Of a DNA stretch of 64,000 nt, positions 41,386 to 50,820 are shown one piece after another. A program made the translations under genes and the position numbers. Below the pieces are notes generated by a model. That model searched no databases. It saw only the letters and a list, made by a program, of their open reading frames with translations, and was not told the DNA's origin. Origin of the DNA: Gimesia alba (GTDB lineage: Bacteria; Planctomycetota; Planctomycetia; Planctomycetales; Planctomycetaceae); assembly GCF_007744675.1 (NCBI RefSeq), contig NZ_CP036269.1, positions 2,893,546-2,957,545 of the forward strand, given 5' to 3'. Numbering within the stretch: position 1 is the first letter of the stretch; each line of letters begins with the position of its first letter.

Positions 41386-43629
41386 TCAGGGAAGAGACGT
41401 AGCCGGCTGGAATTTCTGTAGACGTTCACCAACGACTTTGTTGTCGGGCATCAAGGTTCCCATGACGGAAGCCAGAGCGGTATTGAGCTTGGGATCTTTT
41501 GCATCCTGATATGCCTGGCGGATTTCGGCGACCTGCATGGAGTCGACGAGTAGCCCGAATTTCTGGATATGAAATGCCAGTTGCAGCGCGGCGATTTCTT
41601 TAACGTCGGCTTCCATCGTTTTGTTTGTGACGACTTTTACGAGATCTGCTTGAGCGGAGCGAGTGGGGATGCCTCCGAGCGTGATGAGCGCGTTGGATGC
41701 CAATGCCCGTTCCGGTATCAGTTGCAGTAATGGTTTCTCTGTCGGTTTTAGATCGTAAATGTTGGTGCGTTGACTGGAAGCGATGTGAGATAACCAGTAG
41801 AGTGCTGCCGCCCGATATTCGGAACGCAGTTCTCCGGTGAGTTCAGGTGTTTTCAAGCTACTGAGGAATGGTTTGACCTGAGTTCCAATGTCTTCGGTGT
41901 TTTCTGATTCAACGATGTAGTTGACCAGGGGGTAACGCCGAGTCGAGTATTCGATTTTATTCTGCAGTCGGAGTGGTCCGTAAATAATGATCGGAATATT
42001 CGCTGTGCGGGAATCGGCTCGCAGGTTGGCGATGGTTTGCGAAAGCCCCCAGCGTGAAATATTGTATTCCAACGCGATGAATTCGATATCCATCCGCTCG
42101 GTTGCGGCTTTGAAGCCTGCTTTGCCGGTCTGGTAGGGCTGAGTTTCATATCCTAATTCATGGAACACGCCTGCCATTGTTTGTCCGCGGGGAACACTGG
42201 AATCGACGACAATCGCAGATTGTGCTCCTTCGCCTTCCAGAGCACGGGTCAGGATGGCAATGACACGCGTGGCACCGGGAAATGGTTTGGCGGGATCGAG
42301 CTGCATGATTGCGGTTGCTGCGGCGAACTGAACCCGTCGATCGGGGTAATTCAAAGCAGCGATAATGGATGAGTGCTTATCAAGTTGTTCGTAGAGCAAG
42401 GTCCGCGAGCCAATTTGCCCCAGGGCTTTGAGTGCTGCCAGGGCACTGGGAGTGTGTCCCTGCTTCATGGCTAAAGCGAGAACCCGGCTGACGGCAGAAG
42501 GGCCTGAGAGTAAAGCCAGATTAAATGTGGTCCCAGGACCTTCCGGCAAAGGATGATTCCAGCCGACATGGAAGGATTCGAGTGCCAGTGCCATTGCTAA
42601 ATAGAGTGTCTGGACATCCTGTTTGTCCGGTGACATTTCCAGTGCTTCTTTTGAAAGACGCAGGCCTTCGATCAGATTGATTTCCTGGGCGGGCAGTTCC
42701 TTTTCCACAACGGTCTGCTGCGCTGCATCCCAGGTCCAGATTTTCTGTTTGTCAGATTGATCGTCGTATGTTTTGTAAAAGCGGAGTGCTGCGTTCTTCA
42801 AGACCATTTGTGCTTCATGGCGATTGAGTTCGAACAGGTTTCGCGGGTCTTTCTTCAGAATTTTTGCCAGTGCCTGACGGGCCGCTAACTGCACGCTTTG
42901 TGGCTGACTTTGAGAAAATGCCGGATTCCAGAGATAGAGAGTTGCAGCGGGATCACCGATCTCTCCCAGAACAACCGCTGCAATTTTACGGATATTTTCG
43001 CTGGGGGCACGGAGCGCGGCGATGAGAGGCTGGACGACCGGAGTGCCTAACTGCGAGAGTGCAAATACCAGCTCGTCGTTCGTAGTGGGGTCTTCATTTT
43101 TGCTCAATCGTTTCAAGATCGTGGGGGCGACAATGGCTCCTGCTGATTTTAATTCGATGATGGCGATCGTGCGTTTCGTGGCGTTACCCGAGAGGTCGTT
43201 GAGTAATCCATCAATGCGGGCAGGATCGGTGGCGTAGGCACGAAACGCGGCTTCCATTTTTTTCAGCAGCGTGACGGAGTCGGGTTGGAGTGTTTTGTTG
43301 TTTGCTAATGCGAGGAACGCGGCCGGGCCGTATTTATCCCGGAGTTTTAAAACGGTTTCATCGTCGATGTTGGCTTTGATGAGTTCTTCGAGAAAAGGCT
43401 TGGCTGAGGTTGCCTGGCCGAGGTCGTTGAGCTGGACGATAGCCTGCATCAATTGTTCCGGGGTTTCCGGTTTGGAGAGCAGCAGGTCGTCGGCGGATAG
43501 ATTGCCGAGTGAAGTCGATTCCTGAGTCTTTGCAGGCGTATTTTCTTGTGACCAGGCGCAGATTGGCATGCTCACGGCAAAGAAAAATACCAGAGCGAAA
43601 CCTGCCAGGATCCGGTTGTTTAAAGACAT
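41386..43629 (-). CDS. Exported HEAT-repeat protein with embedded receiver-like domain
   Basis: 747 residues. A signal peptide (ILAGFALVFFFAVSMPICAWSQ) leads into HEAT-type helices at about 60-260 and 380-460 (RIDGLLNDLSGNATKRTIAIIELKSAGAIVAPTILKRL; VVQPLIAALRAPSENIRKIAAVVLGEIGDPAA). Residues about 470-595 read like a CheY-type receiver: AIVVDSS, then GVFHELGYETQPYQTG, MDIEFIALEYNI, NIPIIIYGP. The phospho-acceptor Asp is replaced by Glu and the acidic pair by D-S. More HEAT helices follow to the C-terminus. Periplasmic, probably a scaffold. A receiver-like fold in an exported protein is unusual. Convergent with the TlpA-like gene. Confidence 0.75.
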   Translation of the reverse strand: MSLNNRILAGFALVFFFAVSMPICAWSQENTPAKTQESTSLGNLSADDLLLSKPETPEQLMQAIVQLNDLGQATSAKPFLEELIKANIDDETVLKLRDKYGPAAFLALANNKTLQPDSVTLLKKMEAAFRAYATDPARIDGLLNDLSGNATKRTIAIIELKSAGAIVAPTILKRLSKNEDPTTNDELVFALSQLGTPVVQPLIAALRAPSENIRKIAAVVLGEIGDPAATLYLWNPAFSQSQPQSVQLAARQALAKILKKDPRNLFELNRHEAQMVLKNAALRFYKTYDDQSDKQKIWTWDAAQQTVVEKELPAQEINLIEGLRLSKEALEMSPDKQDVQTLYLAMALALESFHVGWNHPLPEGPGTTFNLALLSGPSAVSRVLALAMKQGHTPSALAALKALGQIGSRTLLYEQLDKHSSIIAALNYPDRRVQFAAATAIMQLDPAKPFPGATRVIAILTRALEGEGAQSAIVVDSSVPRGQTMAGVFHELGYETQPYQTGKAGFKAATERMDIEFIALEYNISRWGLSQTIANLRADSRTANIPIIIYGPLRLQNKIEYSTRRYPLVNYIVESENTEDIGTQVKPFLSSLKTPELTGELRSEYRAAALYWLSHIASSQRTNIYDLKPTEKPLLQLIPERALASNALITLGGIPTRSAQADLVKVVTNKTMEADVKEIAALQLAFHIQKFGLLVDSMQVAEIRQAYQDAKDPKLNTALASVMGTLMPDNKVVGERLQKFQPATSLP

Positions 43630-44053
43630 TCAGTCGACTCCGTGTCGTCTTGGTTGTCGGCTAATTCATTTGGGGGTCTATCCGATCACAGTCCCGACTC
43701 AACTCAGGTCTGCCTGACAGATAGAAGATCTCTCAATGAAATGGATAGAAACAGTTGTAATATACTATTCTTATCACCTTGCCCAAAACAACATAATTCA
43801 ATTGTTCGTTTCAAGTCTTTTCAGAAATAAGATCTAAGGTGTCCGAATGGACATATTCTCCGCGGAAGTTTCTGTATCAATTATCATCGTTTCTAACGGC
43901 GATAACGGTTCAATCGAAGGAAGCGGATGGCTGTATCTTTCCCGCCCTCAACACATTAAAGCTCGCAAGAACCTGATAACTGTTATAACCAGACCGCGGT
44001 TTACTGGCCTTCTGAACATAGCATTCAGAAGGATCTTTTCCTGAGAGTCAGCG
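43630..44053. other. 424-bp region between the HEAT gene and lysA, with a hairpin
   Basis: It presumably contains the HEAT-gene promoter (minus strand). A perfect hairpin CCTTCTGAA (44008-44016), 7-nt loop, TTCAGAAGG (44024-44032) lies 22 bp beyond the lysA stop. On the minus strand it has no U-tract, while on the plus strand ATCTTTT follows. ATAAC-T-GTTAT at about 43976 is a small dyad. No credible gene. Confidence 0.55.
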
Positions 44054-45325
44054 TCAGGATTGTTCTAAGGCAATCAGCTCTTCGTAGGTTTCCCGACGGC
44101 GAATGACTTGATAATTGCTGCCATCGACGAGGATCTCTGCGCTACGAGGACGGGCATTGTAATTACTGCTCATGACAGAGCCGTAAGCACCGGCGCTAAA
44201 CATGCAGAGATAGTCGCCGCGCTCCATCGGGGGTAAATAACGGTCTTTTGCGAAATAATCACAGGATTCACAGACCGGACCAACTACATCGGCGGGCTCG
44301 CAGCCTTCGATTTCGCCTTCACAGTCAAAGGGCATAGGGACTGCTGGTTTGACGGGCCAGACGCGATGATACGAGTCATACATCGCCGGGCGAACCAGAT
44401 CTGTCATGCCACCATCCTGGATATAAAACAGCTTCCCCCCTTCCCGTTTGGTGAAGACGATTTGACTGATGAGAACGCCGGAATTACCCGCGATAAAGCG
44501 GCCGGGCTCTAATGCCAGGCGACAGCCGATTTCTTTAATCGTGGGGACGATCACATCCGCGTAGGTCTGCGCAGAAGGGCCTTCGTCCGTTTTATAGCTG
44601 ATTCCAAAACCTCCCCCGAGATTGAGCCAGTTGGTATTATGCCCTTTTTCTCTCAGTTGGGTGATGACTTCGGCCCCCTTCTTGACGGCTTTGGCATAGG
44701 GATCGGTGGAGAGAATCGGAGAACCGAGGTGCATGTGGATTCCGGTCAGTTCCAGTCGATCGTCTTTGAGGACTTTGTCTGCCAGTTCGGTGGCGCGCTC
44801 AATGTCCATGCCGAACTTGTTGCCTTTTTTACCGGTCGTTGTTTTGTGGTGAGTTTTGGCGTCGATGTCCGGGTTCAGACGTAGTGCGACGCGGCCGACG
44901 CAGCCAACTTCTTCGGCGATGGCAGCGATCGCGTCGAGTTCGGCTTCGCTTTCGACGTCGAACATGAGAATGTCTGCTTTTAAGGCCTGACGGATTTCGT
45001 CATCGGTTTTTCCAACACCGGCAAACACGACGCGCGAGGTATCGGCGCCGGCCTGCTGGACGCGAAACAGCTCTCCCCCGGAAACGACGTCAAAACTGCT
45101 GCCAGCATCGTTCATGGTTTTGAGAATGCTCAAATTTCCGTTGGCTTTGACGGAATAACAGATCACCGGATCGACTTCGGCAAAGGCATCCTGAATTTCT
45201 TTCAGGCGGCTCAAAAAGGCGGATTTCGAGTAAACCCAAAGCGGAGTGCCATATTCTTCTGCCAACTGGGAGACCGGAACGTCTTCACAGAACAGTTCGC
45301 CATTTTGATAATGAAACGTATTCAT
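44054..45325 (-). CDS. lysA: Diaminopimelate decarboxylase
   Basis: 423 residues. A PLP enzyme of fold type III that converts meso-diaminopimelate to L-lysine, the final step of lysine synthesis. Visible motifs: CYSVKANGN (PLP Lys), [60 protein letters not shown] (substrate-binding Cys/Glu/Ser) and [15 protein letters not shown]. Full family length. asd lies upstream on the same strand, consistent with a lysine/DAP pathway cluster, but the two are separated by a strong hairpin (45390-45425). Confidence 0.95.
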   Translation of the reverse strand: MNTFHYQNGELFCEDVPVSQLAEEYGTPLWVYSKSAFLSRLKEIQDAFAEVDPVICYSVKANGNLSILKTMNDAGSSFDVVSGGELFRVQQAGADTSRVVFAGVGKTDDEIRQALKADILMFDVESEAELDAIAAIAEEVGCVGRVALRLNPDIDAKTHHKTTTGKKGNKFGMDIERATELADKVLKDDRLELTGIHMHLGSPILSTDPYAKAVKKGAEVITQLREKGHNTNWLNLGGGFGISYKTDEGPSAQTYADVIVPTIKEIGCRLALEPGRFIAGNSGVLISQIVFTKREGGKLFYIQDGGMTDLVRPAMYDSYHRVWPVKPAVPMPFDCEGEIEGCEPADVVGPVCESCDYFAKDRYLPPMERGDYLCMFSAGAYGSVMSSNYNARPRSAEILVDGSNYQVIRRRETYEELIALEQS

Positions 45326-45389
45326 CGGGGAGCCTTTACGGTATGAACTTAAAACAATTTGCGCTGAAGATCAGGAATAAGCCGAACAA

Positions 45390-45425
45390 GGAACGCTTCT
45401 GTTTCGATACAAACAGGAGCGTTCC
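45390..45425 (-). terminator. 15-bp hairpin between asd and lysA
   Basis: GGAACGCTTCTGTTT (45390-45404), loop CGATAC, AAACAGGAGCGTTCC (45411-45425): 15 paired positions including one G-U. On the minus strand it starts 7 bp after the asd stop and is followed by TTGTT, not a full U-tract. It may end or attenuate asd transcripts before lysA or protect the mRNA 3' end. Confidence 0.65.
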
Positions 45426-45431
45426 CGTGTC

Positions 45432-46445
45432 TTAGGTGCAGGCTTTATGTTTTGCCAGCAGTTCTGCGATCTGAACGGCATTGGTAGCAGCGCCTTTGCG
45501 GAGATTATCGCTGACACACCAGAAGCTGAGTCCATTCGGATGGGAAATATCACGACGGATACGACCGATGTAGACTTCGTCGCTGCCATCTGAGCTGGAG
45601 GGAAGCGGATACGAGAGGTTTTTCAGGTCATCCACGACGGTAATTCCCGGGAAGTTTTCGAATAACTCACGCGCTTCTTCGGGTGAGATGGGGCGTTCTG
45701 TCTCGACAGTAATCGTTTCACTGTGACAGTTCGCGACCGGAATTCGGACACAGGTCGGATTGATCTGAATGGTTTCATCTCCCAGGATCTTCCGGGTTTC
45801 GTAGACCATTTTCATTTCTTCGCTGGTGTAGCCGTCCTCTTTTTCACTGCCGATTTGTGGAATGGCGTTGAAGGCGATTGGATGAGGAAAGACCTGATAA
45901 TCATGCTCTTTTCCTTCAAGATAGGCCTTGGAGCCTTCCAGTAGATCGCTGGTTCCGGCGACCCCTGCTCCGCTGGTGGCCTGGTACGTACTGACGATCA
46001 CGCGTTTCACCGGAGAGGCGTCGTGCAGAGGCTTGAGGGCCATGACCATCTGGGTTGTGGAACAGTTCGGGCTGGCGATGATGCCTTTTGCTTCGAGTGC
46101 TGCTTCCGGATTGATTTCGGGAATGACGAGGGCCACTTCGGGTTTCATTCGCCAGTAGCCGGATTCATCAATCACAATCGCTCCTGCTTCGACGGCGGAA
46201 GGCAGAAATTCCGCAGCGACATCGTCGGGAGTGGACGCGATGACCAGCTCAACGCCAGCGAACGAATCTTTGGTCAATTCTTCAAGGGTGTACGTTTTTC
46301 CCTGGAATTCCAGTGTTTTACCAGCGGATCGGGCTGAGGCCAGAAATCGAAATTGTTTTGCCTGGAAGTTTCGGTCTTCCAGCAGTTTCCGCATGATGTG
46401 CCCGACGGCACCCGTGGCACCAATAATGGCGACAGTATCAAACAC
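45432..46445 (-). CDS. asd: Aspartate-semialdehyde dehydrogenase
   Basis: 337 residues, normal length. The enzyme makes L-aspartate-4-semialdehyde from aspartyl phosphate with NADPH, the branch point to lysine, threonine and methionine. VAIIGATGAVGHIMRKLLEDR is the nucleotide-binding G-x-x-G-x-x-G. SPNCSTTQMVMALKPLHD contains the catalytic Cys. STYQATSGAG and RIRRDISHPNGLSFWCVSDNLRKGAA are typical of the bacterial branch. Transcribed toward lysA. Confidence 0.95.
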   Translation of the reverse strand: MFDTVAIIGATGAVGHIMRKLLEDRNFQAKQFRFLASARSAGKTLEFQGKTYTLEELTKDSFAGVELVIASTPDDVAAEFLPSAVEAGAIVIDESGYWRMKPEVALVIPEINPEAALEAKGIIASPNCSTTQMVMALKPLHDASPVKRVIVSTYQATSGAGVAGTSDLLEGSKAYLEGKEHDYQVFPHPIAFNAIPQIGSEKEDGYTSEEMKMVYETRKILGDETIQINPTCVRIPVANCHSETITVETERPISPEEARELFENFPGITVVDDLKNLSYPLPSSSDGSDEVYIGRIRRDISHPNGLSFWCVSDNLRKGAATNAVQIAELLAKHKACT

Positions 46446-46930
46446 TTTAAAATCTCCAGAGAACTAAAAGGATAAAAGTCTTTTAACAGATTAACTTTAA
46501 GTCAATTACGACAAGGAATCTTACGATAACTTTCATTTATGAACCAGACGTTATAGCATGATCCCGCTTGGTACGACAGCCATTCGACTTAGGGGGTTCA
46601 AGAGTCGTGATTCTGAAGCCCCGTGTCGAATATCCCAGCTGAGCGAATCTCTGATTATATGGTGTGAAGATGAATTCGTCCAATCGGTCGGGGAACGCTT
46701 TGGGCACTGGTTGCTTTCTGAAGAACCTTTAGTCTGGAATCAGGCCGCTGGATCTCCGATAAAAGTCATAAAAATCGGCTTTTTAGTATCAAAATGCAAA
46801 ATTCGGGAAGCGATGCTACTAGGGGCAAAACAGTGCTGATATACTCCACAGCAGACAGTAAGGAGAGTTCTTACAAAGTGGAATCCCCTGATTTTTTTAG
46901 AAGTTGAAAAGCGAACAGGTAATACAAACG
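46446..46930. other. 485-bp divergent intergenic region asd-purD
   Basis: It contains the promoters of asd (minus) and purD (plus). An extended -10 candidate TG-A-TATACT lies at 46837-46845, about 85 nt before the purD start, without a convincing -35; AAGGAGAG at about 46860 is too far from the start to be its ribosome site. The 93-codon plus-strand frame at 46558 has no protein character. No riboswitch recognised. Confidence 0.5.
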
Positions 46931-48202
46931 ATGAAAGTTTTAGTGATTGGTCAGGGGGGGCGTGAGCATGCTCTGGTCTGGAAGCTGGCCCAGTCAGATA
47001 GCGTCAGTCAGGTATTTTGTGCACCCGGCAATGCGGGAACGCAGTCAGAAGCGACCAATGTCGCCATCAGTGTCTCAGATATTCCCCAGATGGTAGCGTT
47101 CGCGAAAGAAGAATCGATTCGGCTGGCGGTAGTTGGTCCCGAAGTTCCTCTTGTGGCAGGGATGGCGGATGCATTGCGGGCTGAGGGCATTGCTGTGTTT
47201 GGCCCTTCCAAGGCAGCCGCGGAACTGGAAGGCAGCAAATCGTTTGCGAAGCAGATGATGTGGAAAGCCAATGTGCCCACCGCCAAGTCAGAAACGTTTT
47301 CCAATTTCGAAGCCGCAGAAGCCTATTTGGAAGAGCGTGAAGAACAGCCTCTGGTGATCAAAGCCGACGGCCTGGCCGCAGGAAAAGGGGTTTTGATCTG
47401 TGATACGAAACAAGAAGCCCTTGATGGCATCAAGTCTTTGATGAAAATTAAAGAGTTCGGTGACGCCGGGAAAACGGTGATTATTGAGGAAAAACTGATT
47501 GGTCAGGAAGTCAGTATTCTGGCAATCGTCAGTGGATCCACGATTATTCCGTTGGAAACTTCACAGGATCATAAGGCAGCGCATGACGGAGATAAAGGGC
47601 CGAATACCGGCGGCATGGGCGCTTACAGCCCTGCTCCCCTGGTCACAGACGCGCTGATGGATGAAATCATTGAAAAGATTCTGGTGCCGATGGTCAACGT
47701 GATGAAAATCGAAGACCGACCGTTTAACGGGGTGCTGTATGCCGGCCTGATGATTACCAATCAGGGGCCGAAAGTACTGGAGTTTAACGTGCGGTTTGGC
47801 GATCCGGAAGCGCAACCCGTGTTGATGCGACTCAAGACCGATCTGGCACAGTTGTTACTCGCGGCTGCAGAAGAACGCCTGGATGAAATTGAACCTTTGG
47901 AATGGGATGAACGGCCTACTGTCTGCGTGGTGATGGCATCAGAGGGTTATCCGGGAGACTATGAGAAAGGCAGAGTAATTCGTGGCTTGGGTGAAGCTGC
48001 TGAATTAGCAGACACCAAAGTATTTCATGCGGGAACGACCACCAAGGATGGTCAGGTAGTCACCGATGGCGGCAGGGTGCTGGGAGTGACGGCGATTGGC
48101 GATTCGATCAGCGATGCGAAACTCAAAGCCTATCAGGCGGTGAAATGCATTCGCTGGGATGGAGCCTGGTGTCGAAAGGATATTTCGGATAAGGCTCGTT
48201 GA
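46931..48202 (+). CDS. purD: Phosphoribosylamine-glycine ligase
   Basis: 423 residues from ATG 46931 (MKVLVIGQGGREHAL); the TTG extension to 46904 is ignored because PurD proteins begin with this strand. The ATP-grasp enzyme joins glycine to 5-phosphoribosylamine, step 2 of de novo purine synthesis. Motifs: GQGGREHALVWKLAQS, CAPGNAGT, FGPSKAAAELEGSKSFAK, VIKADGLAAGKGVLI (ATP-binding), HDGDKGPNTGGMGAYSPAP and LEFNVRFGDPEAQ. First of three rightward housekeeping genes. Confidence 0.96.
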   Translation: MKVLVIGQGGREHALVWKLAQSDSVSQVFCAPGNAGTQSEATNVAISVSDIPQMVAFAKEESIRLAVVGPEVPLVAGMADALRAEGIAVFGPSKAAAELEGSKSFAKQMMWKANVPTAKSETFSNFEAAEAYLEEREEQPLVIKADGLAAGKGVLICDTKQEALDGIKSLMKIKEFGDAGKTVIIEEKLIGQEVSILAIVSGSTIIPLETSQDHKAAHDGDKGPNTGGMGAYSPAPLVTDALMDEIIEKILVPMVNVMKIEDRPFNGVLYAGLMITNQGPKVLEFNVRFGDPEAQPVLMRLKTDLAQLLLAAAEERLDEIEPLEWDERPTVCVVMASEGYPGDYEKGRVIRGLGEAAELADTKVFHAGTTTKDGQVVTDGGRVLGVTAIGDSISDAKLKAYQAVKCIRWDGAWCRKDISDKAR

Positions 48203-48253
48203 GCCCTGTTTTCACTGCATATTTGAGTCAACGCCCTCATCGTAAATAGTACC

Positions 48254-49015
48254 ATGCCTACAGAGATTCGAACCTGCTTACTGCCGTTGTTGTCAAAACC
48301 TGAAGACTATTCAGGCAGCGTGGCTGTGATTCTGGATATTTTGCGTGCCTCTTCCACCATCAGTTTTGCCCTCAATTCAGGGGCGACTTCGGTGATTCCC
48401 TGCGAAGAAATCGAGGAAGCACAGCAGGTGGCTAGCGAACTGAGACAAGCAACTGGCGAAGAGGTGCTGCTGGGCGGAGAGCGGATGGGCGTCATGATTG
48501 AAGGGTTCGACCTGGATAACTCCCCTGCCCGTTATCCGGCGGAGACGGTTGCCGGGAAACAGATTGTCTTTACCACCAGCAATGGAACACGGGCTCTGAA
48601 GCATGCCATCCAGGCGCGTCGGATTTTAATTGGTTCGTTTCTCTGTCTGGATGCGGTGGTGAACGAACTGAAAAACTCGGATGGTTTGATCTATCTGGTG
48701 TGTGCGGGAACGGATGGAAGTGTGACCGGAGAAGATTGTTTGTGTGCCGGTGCGATCGCAGCGGAATTGCAGGATCAGATCGGTCAGGAACTGGCGATGG
48801 ACGATTCGACCCGGATTGTCGTCGACCATTATCGATCTCAAATTCAGCACGAAGAGGGAGTACTGATGGCGATCCGTGCCAGTCTGGGCGGTCGGAATCT
48901 GATTCGGCGTGGCTTTGAAGACGATATTCGATTATGTTCCGAGCGCGGCCTGATTTCCGCGGTACCGGAATATGATCACCAGTCAGAGACAATTACGTTA
49001 GCCGCTGGTGTTTGA
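48254..49015 (+). CDS. comB: 2-phosphosulfolactate phosphatase (ComB family)
   Basis: 253 residues. VAVILDILRASSTISFALNSGA (near 22-43), GGERMGVMIEGFDLDNSPARY, IVFTTSNGTRALKHA and CAGTDGSVTGEDCLCAGAIAAEL are close to the ComB consensus, including D-x-x-R-A-S-S-T and T-T-x-N-G-T. Magnesium-dependent acid phosphatase; the named substrate belongs to coenzyme M biosynthesis, while its role in planctomycetes is not established. It is more canonical than the paralogue at 15178. Follows purD by about 50 bp. Confidence 0.87.
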   Translation: MPTEIRTCLLPLLSKPEDYSGSVAVILDILRASSTISFALNSGATSVIPCEEIEEAQQVASELRQATGEEVLLGGERMGVMIEGFDLDNSPARYPAETVAGKQIVFTTSNGTRALKHAIQARRILIGSFLCLDAVVNELKNSDGLIYLVCAGTDGSVTGEDCLCAGAIAAELQDQIGQELAMDDSTRIVVDHYRSQIQHEEGVLMAIRASLGGRNLIRRGFEDDIRLCSERGLISAVPEYDHQSETITLAAGV

Positions 49016-49096
49016 GACCGATTCTGTTCCCTGATAATTGAAATCAATTCCTATTTTTAGAGTGTCTTTGAAAGACAAGATGGAAAGACCAGTTCA

Positions 49097-50764
49097 ATGA
49101 AAAAAGAGATGGAGAAAATCGTTGCGTTGTGTAAACGGCGTGGGTTCGTATTTCAGTCTTCAGAGATCTATGGCGGACTTCAGGGGTTCTGGGATTATGG
49201 TCCGCTCGGGGTGGAACTGAAACGCAATGTCCGTGAAGCCTGGTGGTCGGATATGATTACCACGCACAACGAGTTGATCACACCCGAAGGCGCTCCGAAA
49301 CCTTTTTCCATGACCGGGGTCGAAACGACGATTATCATGCATCCCAGCGTCTGGAAAAGTTCCGGGCACTTTGATCTGTTCCATGATTTTATGGTCGATT
49401 CCAAAGAATCAAAGGCCCGTTTTCGCGTGGACCATGTGTCTGTCGCCGTCGCGTATGCTTCTGACGAGACTCCGGTTGCCTGTGAGACCTACATGGCCGA
49501 TATCGGAGAAGAAGGTCTTTCTAAAACCAAACGCAAGCGTCTGGAGAAGGCACTGGCAGAATATGAGAAAACGCAAGGTCTCACTCCCAGCGAATCGCCT
49601 GAGATTCGGGTCTGTAATCTGATGGATTACAGTAAGATGCTCGTAGAGGCTGAGATCCCCGCGACCGGAAAGCTGGAGCCCCGCTGCCCGGATACAGGCG
49701 GAGAGCTGACGGAGCCGCGTGAATTCAACCTGATGTTCAAGACGATCATTGGTGCCTTGTCGGGCGAAGAAGGGACCGCGTTTTTGCGACCGGAAACCGC
49801 ACAGGGAATGTTCGTGAACTTTAAGAATGTCGTTGACAGCGGACGTGTGAAGTTTCCGTTTGGGGTTGCCCAGATCGGAAAAAGTTTCCGTAATGAAATT
49901 ACGCCACGAAACTATACGTTCCGTTCGCGTGAATTCGAACAGATGGAGATGGAATTTTTCTGTCATCCGGATGAATCGTTCGAATGGTACAAGTATTGGC
50001 GTGACCGCCGGTATGCCTGGTATATCAAGCACGGGATTGACCCAGGCAACCTGATTCTGCGCGACCATACACCCGAGGAGCTGGCTCACTATTCGGTGGG
50101 AACAGCCGACGTGGAGTATGCATTCCCCTTTATGGAAGAAAATGAGTACGGAGAACTCGAAGGGATTGCACATCGTGGCGATTTCGATTTGCGTTCGCAT
50201 ATGGAAGGGAAACTGATTCGCGAAGGCGATCAGCTCGTGGTCGAAAAGAACGAACACGGACAGCCGAAGTACAAAGGGAGCGGAAAAGATCTGACTTACT
50301 TTGATGATCAGACGCGCGAACGATTTGTGCCGCATGTCATCGAACCGGCTGCGGGAGCTGACCGGGCGACACTGGCGTTTCTGTGCGAAGCGTATTACGA
50401 AGACGAGCAGCCTGATGAAAAAGGCAAGATGCAGACACGGACCGTAATGCGGTTTCATCCGAAGCTGGCGCCTGTCAAAGCGGCTGTCTTCCCCTTGATC
50501 AAAAAAGCGGGAATGCCCGAAGTGGCTGCTTCAATTTATGGAAAACTGCGTGCAGCAGGTATTCAGGCCGTGTATGATCAACAGGGAGCCATCGGTCGCC
50601 GCTATCGTCGCCAGGATGAGATTGGAACGCCGTACTGTCTGACAGTCGATGGGGAGACCGAACAGGATAACTGTGTGACCTTGCGAGATCGGGACTCGCT
50701 GGAGCAAGTTCGTATTCCTGTCGGTGATGTTGTTGCCGAGATTCAAAAACGGATTCATGGTTAA
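49097..50764 (+). CDS. glyS: Glycyl-tRNA synthetase (homodimeric type)
   Basis: 555 residues. Class II synthetase of the alpha-2 type that charges tRNA-Gly. Visible landmarks: CKRRGFVFQSSEIYGGLQGFWDYGPLG at the N-terminus, RPETAQGMFVNFKN, FRNEITPRNYTFRSREFEQMEMEFF (motif 2 Arg and E-x-x-Q-x-E), GTADVEYAFPF and EPAAGADRATLAFL (motif 3). The C-terminal anticodon-binding domain has IYGKLRAAGIQAVYDQQGAIGRRYRRQDEIGTPYCLTVD. The subunit is longer than the 460 or so residues of the shortest forms because of an insertion near 130-190. A tRNA-Gly gene lies about 1.9 kb downstream. Confidence 0.95.
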   Translation: MKKEMEKIVALCKRRGFVFQSSEIYGGLQGFWDYGPLGVELKRNVREAWWSDMITTHNELITPEGAPKPFSMTGVETTIIMHPSVWKSSGHFDLFHDFMVDSKESKARFRVDHVSVAVAYASDETPVACETYMADIGEEGLSKTKRKRLEKALAEYEKTQGLTPSESPEIRVCNLMDYSKMLVEAEIPATGKLEPRCPDTGGELTEPREFNLMFKTIIGALSGEEGTAFLRPETAQGMFVNFKNVVDSGRVKFPFGVAQIGKSFRNEITPRNYTFRSREFEQMEMEFFCHPDESFEWYKYWRDRRYAWYIKHGIDPGNLILRDHTPEELAHYSVGTADVEYAFPFMEENEYGELEGIAHRGDFDLRSHMEGKLIREGDQLVVEKNEHGQPKYKGSGKDLTYFDDQTRERFVPHVIEPAAGADRATLAFLCEAYYEDEQPDEKGKMQTRTVMRFHPKLAPVKAAVFPLIKKAGMPEVAASIYGKLRAAGIQAVYDQQGAIGRRYRRQDEIGTPYCLTVDGETEQDNCVTLRDRDSLEQVRIPVGDVVAEIQKRIHG

Positions 50765-50820
50765 GTAAATTGATTCGCCCATTGATCTGGGATATCAGCT
50801 GAAAAAAAGGGGAGCCGTTC

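Noticed and set aside
46558..46839. 93-codon frame in the asd-purD gap
   Set aside because: Composition is not protein-like and no ribosome site or similarity is visible; the region is better explained as a divergent promoter region.
49409..50458. 349-codon minus-strand frame inside glyS
   Set aside because: Antisense of a well-supported synthetase gene, with no motif, signal or ribosome site; a compositional shadow.
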